A stretch of DNA of 64,000 nt from Modestobacter marinus (GTDB lineage Bacteria; Actinomycetota; Actinomycetes; Mycobacteriales; Geodermatophilaceae). The stretch's first letter is position 1. Every line of letters starts with the position of its first letter. The notes under the pieces are model-generated. The model searched no databases, was not told the origin of the DNA, and was given only the letters and a program-made list of their open reading frames with translations. The DNA lies in assembly GCF_011758655.1 (NCBI RefSeq), contig NZ_JAAMPA010000001.1, positions 992,001 to 1,056,000 of the forward strand, in the 5' to 3' direction. Made by a program: the position numbers and the translations under genes. Below, piece by piece: positions 1 to 9,477 of this stretch.

Positions 1-119
1 GTGAAGTGCCCGGCGAAGGCCGGGGAGACGGCGATGACCACCTCGTCGGGGCGGGTGCCCCGCATCGCCGGGGACAGCTCGCGGAGCCGGACGGTGCGGT
101 CGGGGGCGGCGGTCGTCAT
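1..119 (-). CDS. pduD: diol/glycerol dehydratase medium subunit (partial, N-terminus only)
   Basis: Only the first 39 codons are in the window; the gene continues off the left edge. It starts at ATG 119, one base after the TGA of the large-subunit gene (TGA-G-ATG), so the two are almost certainly translationally coupled. The visible residues include DEVVIAVSPAF, which matches the conserved N-terminal DEVIIAVGPAFG block of the medium subunit of coenzyme-B12-dependent diol dehydratase. In the family this subunit, with the large one, forms the base-on cobalamin binding site. The long hydrophilic N-terminal extension that precedes this block in the enteric PduD is absent: the block lies about 25 residues from the start. 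The assignment rests on a short fragment plus position. Confidence 0.72.
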   Translation of the reverse strand, partial: MTTAAPDRTVRLRELSPAMRGTRPDEVVIAVSPAFAGHF

Positions 120-120
120 C

Positions 121-1833
121 TCAGCCCACCTCGCTCTCGGGGTCGGTCGCGGACGTGACGTGCCGCAGCTTCTTCAGCTCCGCCCAGCGTTCGCCCTGCA
201 GGCGGTAGCCGGTGCCGGGGCCGGCGTAGTCGTTCGGGTCGTTGATCGCCGACAGCGGGGTGAAGTCGGCGGTGAGCACCGCGGAGGTCTGCAGCAGGTC
301 CCCGGAGACCCGCTGGCGCAGCACGGTCAGCAGGTTCTCGGCGACGTCGGAGAACCCGCCGGCCTCCAGCCCCTTGACCAGGTCCAGGCCGGTGATGCCC
401 CGGTCCATGACCGCCTGGGCGCCCTTGAGGTCGGCGAGCACGTCGCGGAACGGGTAGTCGGCGGAGGAGTTGGCGTAGGTCGCGGCCTCCACCTCCTCGT
501 CGGTGACCGCCGGCAGGTCCAGGTGGGCGAACAGCGCCTGCAGCGCCCGGGCCGCCTTGCCCCGGGCGAGCAGGATCTCGTCCTCCCGCACGTGCCGCAG
601 CCCGCCGTCGACCTGGAAGTCGCGCTGGATGGTGTTCCAGTCGTCGTAGTCCTCGGTGTCGAAGTTCGACCCGGCGAACATGTTGTCCGCGTTCGGCACC
701 GCCGAGTAGCCGGAGCAGACGAAGTCGGTGCCGGGCAGCAGCTGCGGCATCATCCGGGCGGTCCGGCGCATCGCCGAGTGGGAGAACGACTGGTCGTTCC
801 CGGAGGCGCACTCCAGGTCCATCATGCTGGCCACCAGGTTCTCCGCGGCCACCGCGCGCAGCCCACCGGGGACGGCGCCGGGCACCCCGATGCAGCTGAT
901 CGAGCCGTTCTGCAGGCCCTGCACCCCGGCTCCCTTGGCCATCAGGATGCAGCGGATCTCCAGGAAGAGCATCGACTTGCCCTCGGCGTTGCCCATCTGC
1001 ACCTCCGAGCCGGTGCCGGAGGTGAAGCGCATCTTGATCCCGCGGGAGGCGTAGGCGGAGGCGAGGAACGCCTTGGACCACGGGGTGTCGTCGCCGTCGA
1101 TGAACACCGACTCGGTGCCGTAGATCGAGATCGTCTCGGCGTAGGCGGTGATGCCGCGCATGCCGAGCTCGAGCTCGGTGGCCTCCTCCAGCGCGCACTG
1201 GGTGAGCACGCCGCCGCGGCCGACCTGGGCGCCCACCTGCAGCGCGATCGCCACCAGGGGCGCGTAGCGGACGACGCCGAGCGTCGTCTCCAGCTCGGCG
1301 AAGCCGCGCAGCGCCCCCTCCGCCGCGTCCGCGGCGACCTGGATGGGGTTGTCCCGGGCGCTGGTGGAGTGCGCCTGGTTGGCCGGGGTGCGCCGGGCGC
1401 GCATCTTCTGCATCCCCTGCATGATCTCGACGACGTTCATCAGCTTGACGACGTCGAGGACCTTCGCCGGGGTCAGCCCACGGGTGACCGCGAGGACCTC
1501 GTCCCGGGACACCCGCGGGTCGATGAGCATCCGGGCGATCTCCGCCGAGGGGAGGGCGTTGGACTCCTCGGCGGAGGCCACGTCGATGGCGTGGTCGGCG
1601 ATGAAGGTGTCCATGAAGTCGAAGTCGGCGCGCTGCTTGCCGTCCAGCTCGACGATGCGACCGTCCTCGACGCGCACGCTGGGCGCCGGGTCGAAGTCGC
1701 TCTCCATCGCGACGAGGCCCTTCTCGGGCCACTCCTCGACGAACCCGTCGAGGTTGACCGGGCGGGCCTCCAGGACCTCGGTGCGCAGCGAGTGCCGGGG
1801 CTGGTCCGCCGGCCGCGGCTGGGTGGCGGTCAT
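121..1833 (-). CDS. pduC: B12-dependent diol/glycerol dehydratase, large (catalytic) subunit
   Basis: A 570-residue protein, close to the 554 residues of PduC/DhaB1. It matches the family throughout, for example VFIDGDDTPWSKAFLASAYA, TSGTGSEVQMG and CASGNDQSFSHSAMRRTARM. The enzyme is known to convert 1,2-propanediol or glycerol to the aldehyde plus water by adenosylcobalamin radical chemistry in a TIM-barrel active site. ATG 1833 overlaps the TGA of the small-subunit gene by 4 bp (ATGA) and the medium-subunit gene follows one base after the stop, so all three are one operon. The gene order is small-large-medium rather than the enteric large-medium-small. Glycerol and propanediol dehydratases cannot be told apart from sequence reading alone. 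No reactivase or shell-protein gene is in view. Confidence 0.93.
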   Translation of the reverse strand: MTATQPRPADQPRHSLRTEVLEARPVNLDGFVEEWPEKGLVAMESDFDPAPSVRVEDGRIVELDGKQRADFDFMDTFIADHAIDVASAEESNALPSAEIARMLIDPRVSRDEVLAVTRGLTPAKVLDVVKLMNVVEIMQGMQKMRARRTPANQAHSTSARDNPIQVAADAAEGALRGFAELETTLGVVRYAPLVAIALQVGAQVGRGGVLTQCALEEATELELGMRGITAYAETISIYGTESVFIDGDDTPWSKAFLASAYASRGIKMRFTSGTGSEVQMGNAEGKSMLFLEIRCILMAKGAGVQGLQNGSISCIGVPGAVPGGLRAVAAENLVASMMDLECASGNDQSFSHSAMRRTARMMPQLLPGTDFVCSGYSAVPNADNMFAGSNFDTEDYDDWNTIQRDFQVDGGLRHVREDEILLARGKAARALQALFAHLDLPAVTDEEVEAATYANSSADYPFRDVLADLKGAQAVMDRGITGLDLVKGLEAGGFSDVAENLLTVLRQRVSGDLLQTSAVLTADFTPLSAINDPNDYAGPGTGYRLQGERWAELKKLRHVTSATDPESEVG

Positions 1834-2297
1834 GGGGTGTCCTCTCCGTCCTCGGAGCCGGCGTCGTCGGGCCGGGCGAGCAGGTCGCGGCGGGCGTAGA
1901 CCTCGGCTGCCTCGCGGACGAGCGCCGCGCACACCGGCGCGGACCAGGTCCCCTGCAGGCGGTCGGCCAGCTCGGTGAGCTGGGCGGCGGTGGAGGCGCG
2001 CGGGCGCAGCGCGTTGTACATGCCGAGCACCTCGGCGTCGGGGATCGCGCACATCTCCGCGGCCCGCCGGAAGTTCATGGCCAGCTGCGGGCGGTTGCTG
2101 GCATCGGCCAGCTGGGCCTGCAGCTCCAGGGTCTCCGGGGCGATCCGCAGGTCCTCGGCCGACAGCTCGCCCGACACGACCGCGTCCATCGTGAGCGCGG
2201 TGATCGGCTTGCCCGTCGGCGTCCGGAGCAGTTCCGGCCGGTTGACCGACAGCGGGTAGTCCCCGGTGGTCAGTCCGGTGTCCAGCGAGGTGCTCAT
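1830..2297 (-). CDS. pduE: diol/glycerol dehydratase small subunit
   Basis: A 155-residue protein matching PduE/DhaB3: SDYPL-like start (GDYPLSVNRPE), RIAPETLELQAQLA, LAMNFRRAAEM and EIYNALRP-like GMYNALRPRAST. It is the small subunit of the (alpha-beta-gamma)2 dehydratase. ATG 2297 has a strong GAGGAGGG Shine-Dalgarno about 8 nt upstream, which selects it over an upstream in-frame Met. The enteric enzyme has an extra N-terminal segment of about 30 residues implicated in microcompartment packaging; here the conserved part begins about 13 residues from the start, so this looks like a cytosolic, non-encapsulated enzyme. It is the first gene of the operon and is divergent from a GAF regulator, with about 180 bp between them. 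Confidence 0.92.
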   Translation of the reverse strand: MSTSLDTGLTTGDYPLSVNRPELLRTPTGKPITALTMDAVVSGELSAEDLRIAPETLELQAQLADASNRPQLAMNFRRAAEMCAIPDAEVLGMYNALRPRASTAAQLTELADRLQGTWSAPVCAALVREAAEVYARRDLLARPDDAGSEDGEDTP

Positions 2298-2475
2298 CGA
2301 CGCATCCCTCCTCGTCCGTCCATCGACCGGGACTGTGACACAGCGCACGTTGCCTCTCCGTTGCATCCGGCACGGCCGGGGCCGCCGCCGGTGGTTGCCG
2401 GGGGTCGGGGGGTGAGCGATGATCCGCACCGGCGCCACTGCCGGCGCCTGCGCTGCGAGGCCGCCCGGGGGTGCG

Positions 2476-3957
2476 ATGTCCGTCCATGCGGGGCACCCGG
2501 CCGGTGAGGACCCCCGCGGGCACGCCCGGACGCTCGCCGAGACCTTCGACGCGGTGCTCGGTCAGGACACCGTCGTCCACGCGCCGCGGCCGATGATCTC
2601 CGCGTCCTGGGCGCGGAGCCTCGCCGCGCAGATCGACCCGGAGCGCCGGACGCCGCCGGTGGTCCACGCACCGGACGAACTCGACGACCTGCGCGCCGCC
2701 CACCCGCTGAACGTGGTCATGCCGCTGCTGCGCAGCGCCCTGGTGGGCATCGCGGACGAGACGGTGCACCTGGTCCTCGTCACCGACGCCGCCGGTCACG
2801 TCCTGTGGCGGGACGGCGACCGCGACCTCCTCGGCCGGGCGGACCGGGTCGGGCTCTTCCCCGGCACCGACTGGAGCGAGGCCGCCATCGGGACGAACGC
2901 GATGGGCACCGCCCTCGCCGTCGGCACCCCGGTGCAGATCCACTCGGCGGAGCACCTCGTCCGCACGTACCACTCCTGGACCTGCATCGCCGCCCCCGTG
3001 CACGACCCGGAGACCGGGGCGATCATCGGCGTCCTCGACGTCAGCGGGCCGCTGCAGACGGTGTACCCAGCCCTGGCCCAGCTGGTGGCGGCCACCGCCC
3101 GGTTGGCCGAGGACCAGCTGCGGGTCCGGCTCGCCATCGCCGACGAGCGCCTGCGGCAGCGGCACCTGCGGTCGATCGGCGACGCCGGGGCCCTCGTGAC
3201 GCCGAGCGGCCGGGTGGTGGCCGCCGAGCCCGCCGCCCGGTGGCCGGCCCGGGTCCAGCTCGACGACACCGACCTGGTCCGGCTGCCCGACGGCGGGGAG
3301 GCGCGGGTCGAGCGGCTGACCGACGGCTGCCTGCTGCGCACCGCCGTCCGCAGGTCCCGCTCACCGCACCCCCCGGTCGAGCACCCGGTGTCGCTGCGGT
3401 GCACCGGGAACGAGACGCCCACGGTGTCCGTCGCCGGCCGCTCGGTCCCGTTGCCGCTGCGCCTGGCGGAGCTGCTCACCACCCTGGCGCTGCACCCCGA
3501 GGGCCTCACCGGGGAGCAGCTCGCCCAGCTGCTCTACGGCGACCGGGGGAACCAGACGACGGTGCGCGGGGAGATCCGCCGGCTCCGCGCCGTGGTCGGC
3601 GCCGACCTGCTGCAGACCCGGCCCTACCGGCTGGTGGCCGAGGTCGCGAGCGACTTCGGCACGGCGGGCCGGGCGCTGGCGGCCCGGCAGCTGACCGCCG
3701 CCCTCAGCGTGTGCCGCGGGCCGGTCCTGCCCCGGTCGGAGGCGGTGGAGATCCGGCAGCTGAGCGACGAGCTCACCGCCGGCCTGCGTCGGGCGGTGCT
3801 CGACTCCGACGACGCGGAGCTGCTGCACCGCTTCAGCACCCACCCCCTGGGTGAGCACGACGGCGCGGTGCACGACCGGCTGGCCGAGCTCCTCCCCCGG
3901 GACGACCCGCGGTCGGCCGCGGTCGCCGTCCGCCGGGCGCGGCTGCTGTCGGACTGA
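2476..3957 (+). CDS. GAF-domain transcriptional regulator, probable activator of the dehydratase operon
   Basis: About 493 residues from ATG 2476; an in-frame ATG at 2419 would add 19 residues with no family support. Residues ~30-190 resemble the AcoR-type sensor region: an N-terminal helical part (ISASWARS) followed by a GAF domain (LFPGTDWSEAAIGTNAMGTA, SWTCIAAPVHDP, GVLDVSGP). The C-terminal third has a winged-helix-like segment (LRLAELLTTLALHPEGLTG...RRLRAVVGADLL) instead of the sigma-54 AAA+ and Fis domains of true AcoR, as is usual in actinobacteria. Divergent orientation from the dehydratase genes suggests it controls them in response to a small ligand such as the diol or aldehyde; this is inference. 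No Shine-Dalgarno clearly decides the start. Confidence 0.8.
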   Translation: MSVHAGHPAGEDPRGHARTLAETFDAVLGQDTVVHAPRPMISASWARSLAAQIDPERRTPPVVHAPDELDDLRAAHPLNVVMPLLRSALVGIADETVHLVLVTDAAGHVLWRDGDRDLLGRADRVGLFPGTDWSEAAIGTNAMGTALAVGTPVQIHSAEHLVRTYHSWTCIAAPVHDPETGAIIGVLDVSGPLQTVYPALAQLVAATARLAEDQLRVRLAIADERLRQRHLRSIGDAGALVTPSGRVVAAEPAARWPARVQLDDTDLVRLPDGGEARVERLTDGCLLRTAVRRSRSPHPPVEHPVSLRCTGNETPTVSVAGRSVPLPLRLAELLTTLALHPEGLTGEQLAQLLYGDRGNQTTVRGEIRRLRAVVGADLLQTRPYRLVAEVASDFGTAGRALAARQLTAALSVCRGPVLPRSEAVEIRQLSDELTAGLRRAVLDSDDAELLHRFSTHPLGEHDGAVHDRLAELLPRDDPRSAAVAVRRARLLSD

Positions 3958-4063
3958 GCACGCGACCGGCGTCCCACCGGGTCCACGGGACGTGCTGGCG
4001 CGGCCCCGCTTCAGGGGCCCGCCGCCGAGCTCGCGAGGTGGTGGGGGGAAGCGGGGTCCTTCT

Positions 4064-5698
4064 TCAGACGGTGAACCGCCGGACGGCCTCCTGCAGCTCG
4101 TCGCTCATCCGGGCCAGGTCCGCGGCCGAGCGCTGCGCCTCCGCCACGCCCTCGTTGGTCTGCTGGGTGCCGGCCGCGAGCCCGGAGATCGCGGTGGCGA
4201 TGCTCCGCGAGCTGCCCGCCGCCTCGGCGACGTTGCGGTTCATCTCGTTGGTGGTCGCGGTCTGCTCCTCCACCGCCGCGGCGATGGTGGCCTGGTAGTC
4301 GTTGATCTCGCCGATCACCGAGCTGATCTCCCCGATGGCCGAGACCGCCCCGGCCGTGTCGGCCTGGATCGCCTCCACGCGCTGGGAGATGTCCTCGGTC
4401 GCCCGGGCGGTCTCCTGCGCCAGCTCCTTCACCTCGCTGGCCACCACCGCGAACCCCTTGCCCGCCTCACCGGCCCGGGCGGCCTCGATCGTCGCGTTCA
4501 GCGCCAGCAGGTTCGTCTGCTCGGCGATCCCGTTGATCAGCTTCACCACCGTGGCGATCTCCTGCGAGGAGTCACCCAGCTTGCCGACCGTGCGGGTGGT
4601 GTTCTCCGCGACCGCGACGGCCTGCCCGGCCACCCGCGACGCCTCGCTGGCGTTCCGGCTGATCTCCCGGATCGCCGCCTCCATCTGCTGGGAGCCGGTG
4701 GCGACGGTGTCGACGCTGGCGGCGACCTCCCCGGCGGAGCTGACGACGACGTCGGCCTGGCCGGTCGCCGCCCGGGCGCTCTGCGCCATGCCGGCGGCGC
4801 CGTCGTTCAGCGCCTGCGAGGCCACCGCGAGCCGGCCGGCGGAGTCGCTGACCAGCCGGAGCACCCCACCGAGCGACTCCAGGGTCGAGTCCAGCGACCG
4901 GGCGACCTCGCCGATCTCGGCACCACCGGTGGCGCCGGCGCGGACGCTCAGGTCACCGTCGGCCACCTGGTCCAGCACCTCACGGACCCGCTGCACGGGG
5001 CGCATCACCGACCGGACGACGAGCAGGGCCAGCAGCACGGAGACGAGCAGCCCGACCACGACGATCACCACCGTGAGGGTGCGCGCACTGGTGTAGGCGT
5101 CCTCGGCTTCCTGCGCCTCGCCCACGGCCGCCTCCTCGGCAGCGGCCGTGGCGTCGACCAGCGCCTCGGAGATGGTGGCCTGGGTGGCGGTCATCGCCTG
5201 GATGATCGGGCCCGTCACCGCGCGGTTCCCCGGCGGGGCCTGCTGGAGCTGTGCGAGCAGGGACAGGTACTCCTGCGTCCCGGCACTGAAGGTCTCGAAG
5301 GCGGCCCGCGTCTGCGGGGTGAGCGGCATCTCCTCGACGGCGGCGGTCTGCTCGGCCAGGGTCGCCACCCCGTCGGTGAAGCCCTGGGCAGAAGCGGCGA
5401 GCGTCTCGGCGGGCAGGGTTGGGATGCTCGTCCGAGCGGAGTAGGTCTGCAGCTGCCACCACTGGGCCTGCAACTGGCGCAGCCCGTCCAGCGGCACGGC
5501 GCCCTCCGAGTACACCTGCTCCGCCTTGTCGCTGAGCGTCGACATCCGCTGGATGCCGACCAGCCCGACGGTCAGGGTGGTCAGCGCCACCAGGAAGATC
5601 GCCAGCAGCAGTCGGCCGCGCAACCCCACCCGGCCGGCCAGGGACCTCCCTGCCCCCCTCGACTCGGTGGTTGCCGGTCCCTGCGCCATGACGTCCAT
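4064..5698 (-). CDS. methyl-accepting chemotaxis protein
   Basis: A 544-residue chemoreceptor. After a short cytoplasmic N-terminus comes a transmembrane helix (LLLAIFLVALTTLTVGLVG), a four-helix-bundle sensor of about 150 residues (4HB_MCP type), a second transmembrane helix (VVIVVVGLLVSVLLALLVV), a HAMP domain and the coiled-coil signalling domain with the conserved hairpin tip ([21 protein letters not shown]). The tip binds CheA/CheW. ATG 5698 is chosen because AGAGGG lies 4 nt upstream; the ATG 9 nt further in has worse spacing. There is no C-terminal CheR-tethering pentapeptide. The downstream half is nearly identical at DNA level to the neighbouring receptor, while the sensor halves differ, so the pair probably reports different ligands to the same array. 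Confidence 0.93.
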   Translation of the reverse strand: MDVMAQGPATTESRGAGRSLAGRVGLRGRLLLAIFLVALTTLTVGLVGIQRMSTLSDKAEQVYSEGAVPLDGLRQLQAQWWQLQTYSARTSIPTLPAETLAASAQGFTDGVATLAEQTAAVEEMPLTPQTRAAFETFSAGTQEYLSLLAQLQQAPPGNRAVTGPIIQAMTATQATISEALVDATAAAEEAAVGEAQEAEDAYTSARTLTVVIVVVGLLVSVLLALLVVRSVMRPVQRVREVLDQVADGDLSVRAGATGGAEIGEVARSLDSTLESLGGVLRLVSDSAGRLAVASQALNDGAAGMAQSARAATGQADVVVSSAGEVAASVDTVATGSQQMEAAIREISRNASEASRVAGQAVAVAENTTRTVGKLGDSSQEIATVVKLINGIAEQTNLLALNATIEAARAGEAGKGFAVVASEVKELAQETARATEDISQRVEAIQADTAGAVSAIGEISSVIGEINDYQATIAAAVEEQTATTNEMNRNVAEAAGSSRSIATAISGLAAGTQQTNEGVAEAQRSAADLARMSDELQEAVRRFTV

Positions 5699-5891
5699 CT
5701 GTCCCTCTTCTGCCCACGGCGCGCCCGTGCGGCCCGCTCCTCTCTGATCGGCAGCAGCGCCCACTCCTTGACCCGGCGTGACGGGCGCGACGGTCCGGGC
5801 GGTGCTGCCCGGCCGGCCCGGGACGACGACGGCGCCGGCCACCGCGCGTGCGGTGACCGGCGCCGGGCCCGGCGACGTGCGGGGACGACCC

Positions 5892-5922
5892 CCCTCCCCG
5901 GGCCGTCCTGACCCGGGGAGGG
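5892..5922. terminator. hairpin terminator after the second chemoreceptor gene
   Basis: Perfect 11-bp arms (ccctccccggg at 5892-5902 and cccggggaggg at 5912-5922) with a 9-nt loop, lying 11 nt beyond the stop of the chemoreceptor that ends at 5933 on the minus strand. There is no clear T-run, as is common in high-GC actinobacteria. It should limit read-through into the next receptor gene. Confidence 0.6.
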
Positions 5923-5932
5923 AGGCCCTCCG

Positions 5933-7603
5933 TCAGACGGTGAACCGGCTGACCGCCTCCTGGAGCTCGTCGCTCATCCGGGACAGCTCGGCCGCGGACT
6001 GCTGGGCCTCCGCGACCCGCTGGTTGGTCTCCGCCGTGCCGGCCGCCAGCCCGGTGATCGCGGTGGCGATGCTCCGCGAGCTGCCCGCCGCCTCGGCCAC
6101 GTTGCGGTTCATCTCGTTGGTGGTCGCGGTCTGCTCCTCCACCGCCGCCGCGATCGTGGCCTGGAAGTCGTTGATCTGGCCGATCACGGTGCTGATCTCC
6201 CCGATGGCGTCGACCGCGCCGGCGGTGTCGCCCTGGATCGCCTCCACCCTGCGGGAGATGTCCTCGGTCGCCCGGGCGGTCTCCTGCGCCAGCTCCTTCA
6301 CCTCACTGGCCACCACCGCGAAGCCCTTGCCCGCCTCACCGGCCCGGGCGGCCTCGATCGTCGCGTTCAGCGCCAGCAGGTTCGTCTGCTCGGCGATCCC
6401 GTTGATCAGCTTCACCACCGTGGCGATCTCCTGCGAGGAGTCACCCAGCTTCCCGACCGTGCGGGTGGTGTTCTCCGCGACCGCGACGGCCTGCCCGGCC
6501 ACCCGCGACGCCTCGCTGGCGTTCCGGCTGATCTCCCGGATCGCCGCCTCCATCTGCTGCGACCCGGTCGACACCGTGTCCACGCTGGCGGCGACCTCGC
6601 CGGCCGAGGCCACCACGACGTCGGCCTGGCCCGCGGCGTTGCGCGCGTTGCCGGCCATGGCCTCCGCACCCGCGTTCAGCTGCAGGGACGCCGTCGCCAG
6701 CCGCCCGGCCGAGTCGTTCACCAGGCTCAGCACGCCACCGAGCGCATCCAGCGTCTCGTCCAGCGACTCCGCGACCTGGCCGAGCTCGGCACCACCGGTC
6801 CGGCCGGCGCGCACCCGCAGGTCACCGGCGGTCACCTGGGCGAGCACCTCGCGGATGCGCTCCACCGGCCGGGTCACGCTGCGGGCCACCAGCACGGCCA
6901 GCGCGACGGAGACCGCGAACCCGATCACCACGCCGAGGAGCGTCAGCGTGCGCGCTGCGGCGTAGGCGTCGCGGGCCTCCTGGACGGTGGCCTCGGTGGC
7001 CGCGATCTGCGCGTCGCTGGCCGCCGTGAGCGCGTCGATGGCGTTCGTCTCGGCCTCGATCAGCGTGGGCAGCAGGGACAACGGGTCACCGCCGGCGGCG
7101 CCGATCTCGGCCATCTGGGCGCTGGTCTCGTCGTAGAGCTGGATCGCGGCCTGGAAGTCCTGGAACGCGGCCTCGGTGTCCGGCCGGAGGGCCACCTGGT
7201 CCAGGTCGACGCGCAGCCCGTCCAGCGTCTCCCGGATCGTCACCATCTGCTCCTGCAGGGCCTGGACGATCTCCGGCGAGAGGCCCGCACCCGTGGACCG
7301 GGAGATGGTCGCCTGGTACTGCCAGTAGGTGGAACGCAGCAGCAGGATGTCGCGGAGCGGAACGGCGCCCTCCTCGTAGACCACCTCGGCCTGGTGGCTC
7401 AGCGCAGACATCCGGGAGATGCCGAGGCCACCGACGACGAGGGTCATCAGCGCAACGGTGAGGAAGGCCGCGAGCAACCTGCCGCGCAGCCCCAGCCGGG
7501 TCAGCGGGTTGCCCCCGGGCTCGTCCGCCGGGTCAGGGACGTACCGGTCGGAGTCGCGGGTCCCGGGGTCGTGGGTCGCGGGGTGGTGGGTCGTCGCGTC
7601 CAT
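5933..7603 (-). CDS. methyl-accepting chemotaxis protein (paralogue of the downstream receptor)
   Basis: A 556-residue receptor with the same plan as its neighbour: TM1 ([19 protein letters not shown]), a periplasmic four-helix sensor, TM2 ([19 protein letters not shown]), HAMP, and a signalling domain with [24 protein letters not shown] 7603 has GAGAGG 6 nt upstream. DNA from about 6260 to 6560 matches 4390 to 4690 with only a handful of differences, far closer than the sensor-encoding halves. The two genes are tandem and separated by a hairpin, so they look like a duplication whose signalling half is kept homogeneous. The sensor domain gives no hint of the ligand. Confidence 0.93.
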   Translation of the reverse strand: MDATTHHPATHDPGTRDSDRYVPDPADEPGGNPLTRLGLRGRLLAAFLTVALMTLVVGGLGISRMSALSHQAEVVYEEGAVPLRDILLLRSTYWQYQATISRSTGAGLSPEIVQALQEQMVTIRETLDGLRVDLDQVALRPDTEAAFQDFQAAIQLYDETSAQMAEIGAAGGDPLSLLPTLIEAETNAIDALTAASDAQIAATEATVQEARDAYAAARTLTLLGVVIGFAVSVALAVLVARSVTRPVERIREVLAQVTAGDLRVRAGRTGGAELGQVAESLDETLDALGGVLSLVNDSAGRLATASLQLNAGAEAMAGNARNAAGQADVVVASAGEVAASVDTVSTGSQQMEAAIREISRNASEASRVAGQAVAVAENTTRTVGKLGDSSQEIATVVKLINGIAEQTNLLALNATIEAARAGEAGKGFAVVASEVKELAQETARATEDISRRVEAIQGDTAGAVDAIGEISTVIGQINDFQATIAAAVEEQTATTNEMNRNVAEAAGSSRSIATAITGLAAGTAETNQRVAEAQQSAAELSRMSDELQEAVSRFTV

Positions 7604-7721
7604 GCCGTGCCTCTCGTAGCGCGGGCGCACCAGCGCGCCCTCCGCCCATGGGATCGGCACCATGCGGGAACGATTCCACCTGAGTCCCGCTGACGGAACG
7701 AGCCCGTCCGTTACCGCAGGG

Positions 7722-8531
7722 TCAGGCGCGCAGGGACGCCAGCAGCCTCGCGACGCCCTCGGCGTCGTTCGAGTCGGTCACGTCGGTGGCCGCCGCCAGC
7801 ACGTCGGGGTGGGCGTGCGCCATCGCCACGGCCCGGCCGCCCCCCTCGCGCACCCAGTCGAAGGCGGCCAGGTCGTTGGGCATGTCGCCGAAGTAGACGA
7901 CGTCGGCCGCCGTCAGCCCCCGTTCGGCGGCGAGCCGGGCAAGGCCGGAGGCCTTCGTGATCCCGACGGCGGAGATCTCGGCCATCGCGTCGGAGGAGGA
8001 GTAGGTGACCGTGGCGGTGTCCTCCACGACGTCGGCGACCAGGGCGACGAACTCGTCGCGGCCCATCCGCTCGTGCCGGGCCAGCAGCTTGGCCACCGGC
8101 TGGGCGACCATCTCGGCCAGGGTGGCCACCGCGACGCCGGGGGCGTCCCGGTCCCAGCGCGGCCGGTAGACCGGCTCGTGCCGGAACTGGTCGCCGTACT
8201 CGACGGCGAACCAGGTGTCGGGCTGGTGCTCACGCAGCCGCCCGGTGATCTGCTGGAGCACCTCGGGCTGGACCGGGTGCTCCTCCAGCACCTGGAACTC
8301 GTCCAGGTCCAGCAGCACCGCACCGTTGCAGCAGATCGCGGTGCCGCCGCCCAGGCGGTCCCGCACCCCGAGCATCCAGCGGGGCGGGCGGCCGGTGGCC
8401 AGGACCAGCGGCACCCCCTCGCCGGCCCAGCGCTGCAGCTCCACCAGGGTCGCGTCGCTGATCGTCTCGTCGCTGCGCAGCAGCGTGCCGTCGAGGTCGC
8501 TGACGATGAGCTTCGGGCGCCAGTCAGACAA
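7722..8531 (-). CDS. HAD-superfamily (Cof-type) phosphatase
   Basis: A 269-residue Cof-type HAD hydrolase: motif I SDLDGTLL near the N-terminus, motif II in LVLATGRPP, the conserved Lys in GITKASGL and motif IV in [12 protein letters not shown]. Such enzymes dephosphorylate sugar phosphates or cofactors; the substrate cannot be read here. The start is TTG 8531: GGAGGG sits 5 nt upstream, and this start overlaps the last 8 bp of the upstream HAD gene (ttgtctga). No ATG or GTG fits. It is the third gene of a serS-HAD-HAD operon. Confidence 0.9.
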   Translation of the reverse strand: MSDWRPKLIVSDLDGTLLRSDETISDATLVELQRWAGEGVPLVLATGRPPRWMLGVRDRLGGGTAICCNGAVLLDLDEFQVLEEHPVQPEVLQQITGRLREHQPDTWFAVEYGDQFRHEPVYRPRWDRDAPGVAVATLAEMVAQPVAKLLARHERMGRDEFVALVADVVEDTATVTYSSSDAMAEISAVGITKASGLARLAAERGLTAADVVYFGDMPNDLAAFDWVREGGGRAVAMAHAHPDVLAAATDVTDSNDAEGVARLLASLRA

Positions 8532-9477
8532 CGGTTCCCTCCAGTGCGAGCAGGGCCTCGAGGTAGCGGGCGACGCCGTCGGCGTCGTGGCCGCTGGTCC
8601 GGTCACCGGCGGCGGCCCGGACGGCGGGGTGGGCGTTGGCCATCGCGACCGCCCGGCCCCCCGCGGCGGTGACCGCCTCGAACATCGGCAGGTCGTTGGG
8701 CATGTCGCCGAACACCAGCACCTCGCCGAACCCGACGCCCAGCTCGTCGAGGACGACGGCCAGCCCGGTGGCCTTGGTGACCCCCGGCGGGAGCACCTCG
8801 ATGAACCCCAGCCCGGCGTGGGTCAGCTCGGCGTCGGCCGGGTCGACCACCGAGCGGGCCAGCGCGACCAGCCGGTCCTCCGCCAGGCGCGGGGAGCGGA
8901 GGAACACCTTGAGCACCGCACCGACCGGCAGCACGTCGTGCCGGGGCAGCAGGTGCGCCGGCTCCGGGTAGGGCCAGTCGAAGCCGTGCTGCACCCGCAG
9001 CGGGCGCAGCGCCTCGGCCTGCTCGGCGGCGTCCTCCACCGCCACGATCAGCTCGCCGGCGACGTCCTCGATCGAGGCGATCACCGCGGTGGCGACCTCG
9101 CGGGTCATCCCGACGGTGCGCAGCACCTCGTCCGGTGCGCCACCGCTGCCGAACCGGACGACGTAGCCACCCTGGGCGAGGACGGCGATGCCCCGGCCCG
9201 CCATCGCGGCGCGGACGCTCTCCAGCAACCGCGGCCCGCGGCCGGTCGCGCCGACCACCGGGATGCCCGCGGCCCGGCAGGCGGCGATCGCTGCGGCGGT
9301 GCGCCCGCTGACCTCGCCGGCCGAGTCGAGCAGCGTGCCGTCCATGTCGCTGACCACCAGCCGCGGTCGCCAGCTGCCCAGCCGGGACCCGAGGTCGCCG
9401 AGGTCGACCAGCTCCTGCGCGTGGACCGCCGCGGCCGGGGCGGTGAGGCCACCGCCGCGGGGCTGGTCTCCGGTCAT
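8524..9477 (-). CDS. HAD-superfamily (Cof-type) phosphatase
   Basis: A 317-residue Cof-type HAD hydrolase, with motif [11 protein letters not shown] at about residue 40, motif [11 protein letters not shown], the Lys of GVTKATGLA and motif [16 protein letters not shown] 9477 overlaps the serS stop by 4 bp (ATGA), giving tight coupling to seryl-tRNA synthetase, and its own stop overlaps the next HAD start. It is about 45 residues longer at the N-terminus than its neighbour and only moderately similar to it, so the pair is probably an old duplication. Physiological substrate unknown. Confidence 0.9.
   Translation of the reverse strand: MTGDQPRGGGLTAPAAAVHAQELVDLGDLGSRLGSWRPRLVVSDMDGTLLDSAGEVSGRTAAAIAACRAAGIPVVGATGRGPRLLESVRAAMAGRGIAVLAQGGYVVRFGSGGAPDEVLRTVGMTREVATAVIASIEDVAGELIVAVEDAAEQAEALRPLRVQHGFDWPYPEPAHLLPRHDVLPVGAVLKVFLRSPRLAEDRLVALARSVVDPADAELTHAGLGFIEVLPPGVTKATGLAVVLDELGVGFGEVLVFGDMPNDLPMFEAVTAAGGRAVAMANAHPAVRAAAGDRTSGHDADGVARYLEALLALEGTVV

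Noticed and set aside
1..1899. 632-codon open frame on the plus strand opposite the dehydratase large subunit, and many similar long antisense frames
   Set aside because: Products are low-complexity Gly/Val/Arg/Asp-rich shadows of the real genes on the other strand, caused by extreme third-position GC; the minus-strand products match known families end to end.
2419..2475. Upstream ATG for the GAF regulator
   Set aside because: Adds 19 residues of Ala/Gly/Pro-rich sequence with no conservation pattern; ATG 2476 is preferred, though the choice is not certain.
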